From a bacterium (GTDB taxonomy: Bacteria; Chloroflexota; Limnocylindria; Limnocylindrales; Limnocylindraceae), in the NCBI GenBank assembly GCA_009919365.1, contig RGBZ01000036.1:1-8179 (forward strand): DNA of 8,179 bases. Direction: 5' to 3'. Shown here one piece after another: positions 5,240 to 8,179 of this stretch (position 1 is its first letter; every line of letters begins with the position of its first letter). The translations under genes and the position numbers were made by a program. Below the pieces are notes generated by a model. The model made no database searches and was not told where the DNA came from. It saw only the letters and a program-made list of their open reading frames with translations.

Positions 5240-5679
5240 CCGATGTTCTCCGGGCCAAAGGAGTTCGGCAGGAGCAGATCGAACGGGTAGCGATTGATTC
5301 GCAGAATTTCGAGTCGCTCGTCAAGGTTCACGGCAACGATCGGAATAGAGAGTGACGCCGCGAACTCACGGATCCGCTGACGGCAGATTCCGCATGGGGC
5401 TGGTGCCTCGGCCGGCGACTGCACCGCGAATGCCAGTGCAACGGCTCGAGCATCGGTTGCCAGGCGCATCGCATTCATGGTGTGCTGCTCGGCGTGCACG
5501 GTAAGGGTGTAGTCAACGCCCTCCATGTTCGCGCCAACGTGAATGCCGCCGTTCTCATCGGCCGCAGCGGCGCCAACCGTGTAGCCAGAGTACGGCGCGT
5601 AGGCGCGCGGGCGGATGGCGCGCGCCGCCGCCACGAGCTTCGCCTCGATGGGGGTGAGATCTGCTTCGGTGATTCTCAT
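5233..5679 (-). CDS. cdd: Cytidine deaminase (pyrimidine salvage)
   Basis: A 148-residue zinc enzyme that hydrolyses cytidine and deoxycytidine to uridine and deoxyuridine in the cytoplasm. YAPYSGYTVGAA (27-38) is the standard opening. N51-M-E53 contacts the ribose. TVHAEQ carries the zinc ligand H62 and the catalytic glutamate E64. PCGICRQ (95-101) carries zinc ligands C96 and C99. The C-terminal block LPNSFGPENIGK, with FGP, is the usual end. The length fits the small tetrameric class, yet the first zinc ligand is His, as in the longer dimeric E. coli type, where Cys is the norm for short enzymes. It is the last gene of the minus-strand operon; its ATG shares one base with the azlD stop (TGATG). 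Confidence 0.92.
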   Translation of the reverse strand: MRITEADLTPIEAKLVAAARAIRPRAYAPYSGYTVGAAAADENGGIHVGANMEGVDYTLTVHAEQHTMNAMRLATDARAVALAFAVQSPAEAPAPCGICRQRIREFAASLSIPIVAVNLDERLEILRINRYPFDLLLPNSFGPENIGK

Positions 5680-6011
5680 CAGGAGCCAATCGTAGCGCGC
5701 AGCGCAAGCACCACAAGCACCGATACGACCATGCCCAACAGCAAGTTGCCACGCCAGCGCCCTACGGCGGCACCAGCGAACACGGCTACAGCCTCTGGCC
5801 CAATAGTGAATGCACCGCGCTGCACGAACACCGATGTCGCGGCAATCGCACCGAGTACCGCCGGGCCGATCAGCCGCAGGTACTCGAGGAAGATAGGAGG
5901 GAGTCGATCAATACCAGGAACGAGCATGGGCAGCGCTCGCGCAGCATACGTGCCGAGCCCGCCGAGGGCTGCGAGCGGAACTAGATCAGCGCTCAAGAGG
6001 TCGTTGTTCAC
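5679..6011 (-). CDS. azlD: AzlD-type small subunit of a branched-chain amino acid exporter
   Basis: A 110-residue membrane protein with four hydrophobic segments, at about residues 9-30, 46-63, 71-85 and 90-107. GLGTYAARALPMLVPG near the start and PPIFLEYLRLIGPAVLGAIAA (38-58) are the characteristic AzlD wording (T-Y-x-x-R-x-x-P, then a pair of helices). With AzlC it forms a small two-component permease, which in known cases (BrnFE, AzlCD, YgaZH) exports leucine, isoleucine, valine or methionine. It overlaps azlC by ATGA upstream and cdd by TGATG downstream, so all three should be made together. Its direct neighbour azlC makes the assignment firm; the exact substrate is not visible. Confidence 0.9.
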   Translation of the reverse strand: MNNDLLSADLVPLAALGGLGTYAARALPMLVPGIDRLPPIFLEYLRLIGPAVLGAIAATSVFVQRGAFTIGPEAVAVFAGAAVGRWRGNLLLGMVVSVLVVLALRATIGS

Positions 6012-6709
6012 GCGCGCCTCCGATAGAGTGCGAGCCCCGCGAACGGCCCAAGAAGTCCACCGATCATGATCGCTGCGCTTGAGTCAAGAACGAGCGCCGC
6101 AGCAACTGCACTGCCGCACCCAACGATCAGTGCCACGAGTGCCGCGCGATCCTTCACCAGCCCAATGGCGAGCCCAGCCATTGCCGCCGCGAAGACAACA
6201 TCAAGACCGATGGTCGCAGGGTCGGGGAGTGCTGCACCCGCGAGCCATCCAGCAATCGTCGACACATTCCAGGGAACGAAGATCGTGATCCCTGCGTACC
6301 AGGCCCCCTTCACGTCAATACGGCCAAGGCGTGCGATGTGTGCCGTGGTCAGCGCAAACGCCTCATCGGTGAGCAGATACGCGAGCGCCGCCCGGAGTTT
6401 TAGCGAAAGCTTCGCGGTGTACGGTGCAACCGAGGCGGAGTAGAGAAGATGTCGCGCATTGAGCAGCCAAACCAGCAGCACGATCGATGGCCACGGCGTA
6501 CCAACGACGATCAGGCCAACGGCAGCAAATTGTGCTGCGCCGGCAAAGAGAATCGAGCTGAAGGCGATCGCCTCAACCAGCGAGAGGCCACCCTGACGGG
6601 CGGTGAAGCCGAAGATGCCGCCAACGATGATGGCAATGGCCCAGATGCCAAGCGAGTCAACAACAAGTCGCCTGCGCGCGGTGCTGAGTGCGGCAGCAGC
6701 TCCGCTCAT
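6008..6709 (-). CDS. azlC: AzlC-type large subunit of a branched-chain amino acid exporter
   Basis: A 233-residue integral membrane protein, the normal family size. Motifs in order: GIFGFTARQGGLSLVEAIAFS (31-51), SILFAGAAQFAAVGLI (52-67, the very conserved F-A-G-A-A-Q-F helix), LLNARHLLYSASVAPY (82-97, N-x-R-H-x-x-x-S), and LLTDEAFALT (112-121, T-D-E-x-F-A). The last third has further helices. It works with AzlD in amino acid export. In the usual AzlCD order, C precedes D, as here. Its ATG overlaps the stop of the upstream deazaflavin-type gene as ATGA. Confidence 0.93.
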   Translation of the reverse strand: MSGAAAALSTARRRLVVDSLGIWAIAIIVGGIFGFTARQGGLSLVEAIAFSSILFAGAAQFAAVGLIVVGTPWPSIVLLVWLLNARHLLYSASVAPYTAKLSLKLRAALAYLLTDEAFALTTAHIARLGRIDVKGAWYAGITIFVPWNVSTIAGWLAGAALPDPATIGLDVVFAAAMAGLAIGLVKDRAALVALIVGCGSAVAAALVLDSSAAIMIGGLLGPFAGLALYRRRA

Positions 6710-7191
6710 TTAGGCGTTGGCTCAAGAACGACGACTGGGATCTCCCGCGAAGTCTTTCGCGCGTACGCTGCGTAGACGCCGTACGTCGCATCGTCCGTTG
6801 CCCGCAGATAGTTCAGCCGCTCTTCGCCGACTGCAATGCGAGCGCGATACGGGCGTCGGAAGCGCTTGTAGATGATCGTGACGCTCGGCTCGGCTTCAAT
6901 GTTGCGATACCAGGCGGGATGCCCCTCACGCCCATAGTTGCTGGCGATCACCACAATGCGATCTCCGTCGGGGAGATAGGTGAGCACCACGCGGCGCGGC
7001 ACGCCGCTCTTTCGACCAATCGTCTCCAGGATGATTCCCGGCCGACCACCGAGGTTTGGTGACACCCAACCGTTCGTCGCAAGGGCCAGGCGCGCATGCA
7101 GCGGTGCAACGAGCCCAATGAGTCGACCGAACCAGCGCTGCGCCGCCTTCAGCCACGAAGGGCGCTGCGCCGCCCAATCGTCGCCCGGCAT
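6706..7191 (-). CDS. Deazaflavin (F420)-type nitroreductase-family protein (Ddn-like)
   Basis: A 161-residue protein of the Ddn/Rv3547 group in the split beta-barrel flavin/deazaflavin fold. Members use F420H2 to reduce quinones or nitro compounds. A basic amphipathic N terminus (about 10-36, WLKAAQRWFGRLIGLVAP) may touch the membrane. The core is ILETIGRKSGVPRRVVLTYL (54-73), with the conserved T-x-G-R-K-S-G-x-x-R, then DRIVVIASNYG (77-87), then HPAWYRNIEAEPSV (91-104), with the H-P-A-W-Y-x-N motif that lines the cofactor site. It is the second gene of the operon, sharing one base with aquaporin (TAATG) and four with azlC. Family membership is firm. F420 rather than FMN use is likely but not proven by the sequence. 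Confidence 0.88.
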   Translation of the reverse strand: MPGDDWAAQRPSWLKAAQRWFGRLIGLVAPLHARLALATNGWVSPNLGGRPGIILETIGRKSGVPRRVVLTYLPDGDRIVVIASNYGREGHPAWYRNIEAEPSVTIIYKRFRRPYRARIAVGEERLNYLRATDDATYGVYAAYARKTSREIPVVVLEPTPK

Positions 7192-7883
7192 TAGCGCTCG
7201 GCGAAGAGGTAGCGAACGGAGAGCGCGGCAAGGACCGCGCCGATAAGCGGCCCAGCGATGTAGACGACGGCCCCCGAGAGGTCACCGAACGCAATTGCCG
7301 GGCCGAACCACCGCGCTGGATTCATCGCTGCCCCTGTGAGCGGTCCGCCCACCATGATGTCGGCGATGATCACGCCACCGACGAGGAGCGCACCGAGTTG
7401 TGGTGCGCGCTTATCAACGGCGGTCAGCAACACGGCGTAGACCAAGACTGCGGTGAGGACTGCCTCGACGGCGATCGCCGTGACCTGGGTCAGGCCAGCA
7501 GCAATGCCCGGAGCGCCACCACCAGCAATGGACCAGGCGGTATCACCCGCGTCGAAGCCACCAAACGCAAATTTGAGGGCGAACCCAGCAGCGGCGGCGC
7601 CGACCAGTTGGGCCACGATGTAACGGATGCCTTCAACGGTGCGGATCTTGCCAACCAGCCAAAGGGCCACGGTCACCACCGGATTGAACTGCCCGCCGCT
7701 GATTGGGGCGAAGGCGGTGCCCAGGGCGGCAAGGGCGAGGCCGTGGGCGAGGGCGATACCGACCAGGCCGACATCCCCGCCGGTCTGGGCATTCATGATC
7801 ACCGCGCCCGCTCCGAGCACGAAGAAGAGGAAGGTACCGATCGCCTCAGCGGCGAGTGCGGAAACGAGCGTTCGACTGGGCAT
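7191..7883 (-). CDS. Aquaporin / MIP-family channel with a TIP-like selectivity filter
   Basis: A 230-residue six-helix MIP channel. Helix 1 carries AEAIGTFLFF. The first half-helix loop is SGGQFNPVVT (62-71), giving NPV in place of the usual NPA. The second is GAAMNPARWFGPA (184-196), with a normal NPAR. Counting back from the two Asn-Pro motifs by the AQP1 spacing gives an aromatic/arginine filter of H47, I176, A185 and R191. This is unlike AqpZ (Phe/His/Thr/Arg) or GlpF and like plant tonoplast intrinsic proteins. GGPLTGAAMNPAR also resembles TIP wording. Passage of water plus ammonia, urea or peroxide is therefore possible. It is the first gene of the five-gene operon. The start has a Shine-Dalgarno GGAGG 9 bases upstream. 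Confidence 0.93.
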   Translation of the reverse strand: MPSRTLVSALAAEAIGTFLFFVLGAGAVIMNAQTGGDVGLVGIALAHGLALAALGTAFAPISGGQFNPVVTVALWLVGKIRTVEGIRYIVAQLVGAAAAGFALKFAFGGFDAGDTAWSIAGGGAPGIAAGLTQVTAIAVEAVLTAVLVYAVLLTAVDKRAPQLGALLVGGVIIADIMVGGPLTGAAMNPARWFGPAIAFGDLSGAVVYIAGPLIGAVLAALSVRYLFAER

Positions 7884-8111
7884 TCGTAGGGACCTCCACG
7901 CGTCTTCGGGGGGCCAGCGGCACCCCGTTGGGAGTGATTGTAGGGCAGCCCCTATGAGAGATGAGCGTGATGCCGTATGCTATGGAGGTCCCCCGGGCTT
8001 CGGTGGGCATAAGCACGCACGCACGCGACCGAGATCAGTCAACCGTTCCCATCCAGGGCTCGCGAGACCAGCATCGGACCACGAGGCGAGCCAGAACTAG
8101 GAGTGAACGGA
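7884..8111. promoter_or_regulatory. Divergent control region between aquaporin operon and zinc-ribbon gene
   Basis: The longest non-coding gap in the window. Minus strand: a TACAAT -10 box (7942-7937) with no good -35, a predicted start near 7930, a hairpin at 7926-7908, and Shine-Dalgarno GGAGG (7897-7893). Plus strand: a weak TATGCT (7976-7981) is the only -10-like box I can offer, and Shine-Dalgarno AGGAG (8099-8103) lies 8 bases before the ATG at 8112. A 10-base word, GGGACCTCCA at 7889-7898, returns inverted at 7983-7992. The stretch 8013-8026 holds three GCAC units. The remainder, roughly 8030-8095, shows nothing I can name. Confidence 0.45.
7908..7926 (-). other. Leader hairpin of the aquaporin operon
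   Basis: Read on the minus strand: GGGG, T, GCC, loop GCT, GGC, C, CCCC. That is a 7-bp G-C stem with a single internal mismatch, starting about four bases after the predicted transcription start and ending 10 bases before the Shine-Dalgarno site. No U-tract follows. A 5'-end stabiliser or translation modulator is likelier than a terminator. Confidence 0.4.
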
Positions 8112-8179
8112 ATGTACACAGACAAGAACTTGGTCTGCATGGATTGCAGCCAGGAGTTCGTATTCACAGCGCGGGACCA
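8112..8179 (+). CDS. Zinc-ribbon domain protein (3' truncated by window)
   Basis: Only the first 22 codons are present: MYTDKNLVCMDCSQEFVFTA, then Arg-Asp and an incomplete codon. C9-x-x-C12 followed by xxEFxFTA is the first half of a small zinc-ribbon found in short proteins, where a second CxxC pair normally follows outside this window. The Shine-Dalgarno AGGAG lies 8 bases upstream, which fixes the start. Such proteins are common in Chloroflexota and relatives; the function is not established. It is divergent from the aquaporin operon. Confidence 0.75.
   Translation, partial: MYTDKNLVCMDCSQEFVFTARD

Noticed and set aside
5482..6069. Plus-strand frame opposite cdd and azlD
   Set aside because: Ala/Arg/Ser/Thr-rich antisense translation; the minus strand holds two firmly recognised genes.
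8013..8026. GCAC tandem repeat
   Set aside because: Only three and a half units; too short to call a meaningful repeat in GC-rich DNA.
7398..8100. Plus-strand frames opposite the aquaporin gene and into the control region
   Set aside because: They are antisense to MIP motifs, have no plausible ribosome-binding site, and show no family similarity.
8003..8179. GTG-started frame after the Shine-Dalgarno-like word at 7983-7992
   Set aside because: It is open to the window edge but has an Arg/His-rich non-protein-like translation and conflicts with the zinc-ribbon gene in another frame.

Overview
The window reads as gene-dense, high-GC DNA from a free-living bacterium with a compact genome. A best guess is Chloroflexota, perhaps a freshwater Limnocylindria-like lineage, with Actinomycetota as the alternative. 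The basis is indirect: a deazaflavin (F420)-type nitroreductase-family protein, a short CxxC zinc-ribbon gene at the right edge, a threonine dehydratase remnant whose C-terminal wording I associate with Thermomicrobia/Chloroflexota enzymes, very short intergenic gaps, and several genes that seem to start at or next to their transcription start. No rRNA, tRNA, mobile element, CRISPR array or phage gene is visible. The largest gap without a gene is 228 bases.

Layout. (1) Positions 2-1274, plus strand: the C-terminal part of a class V (cysteine desulfurase-like) aminotransferase, overlapped by a small three-helix membrane protein. (2) Positions 1282-3007, minus strand: a likely operon running from a GNAT acetyltransferase to an EamA/DMT exporter (ATGA overlap) to a solo OmpR-type winged-helix protein. 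A palindrome holding both stop codons separates it from unit 1. (3) Positions 3055-3764, plus strand: a threonine dehydratase broken by an internal deletion plus frameshift. (4) Positions 3820-4857: an intact RmuC. (5) Positions 4927-5177: a pair of tiny membrane proteins (56 and 27 aa), coupled by a GTGA overlap and not previously recognisable to me, ending in a strong intrinsic terminator. (6) Positions 5233-7883, minus strand: a five-gene operon whose cistrons all overlap by 1 or 4 bases, in the order aquaporin, F420-type oxidoreductase, azlC, azlD, cytidine deaminase. (7) Positions 7884-8111: a divergent control region. (8) From 8112: the start of a zinc-ribbon protein, cut by the window edge.

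How the genes relate. Much of the window concerns small-molecule traffic: an EamA exporter, an AzlCD branched-chain amino acid exporter, an aquaporin with a plant-TIP-like selectivity filter, a cytidine salvage enzyme, and a disabled threonine dehydratase, which would normally feed isoleucine synthesis or threonine breakdown. The most notable points are the pseudogene with its short-homology junction, the aquaporin filter (H/I/A/R with an NPV first motif), the short cytidine deaminase with a His zinc ligand, the micro-protein pair, and the recurring leaders: hairpins at the 5' end of genes with a Shine-Dalgarno site, and TANNNT boxes directly against the ATG of genes without one. I do not see a clear new defence or biosynthetic system. 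The micro-protein pair is the best candidate for something undescribed.
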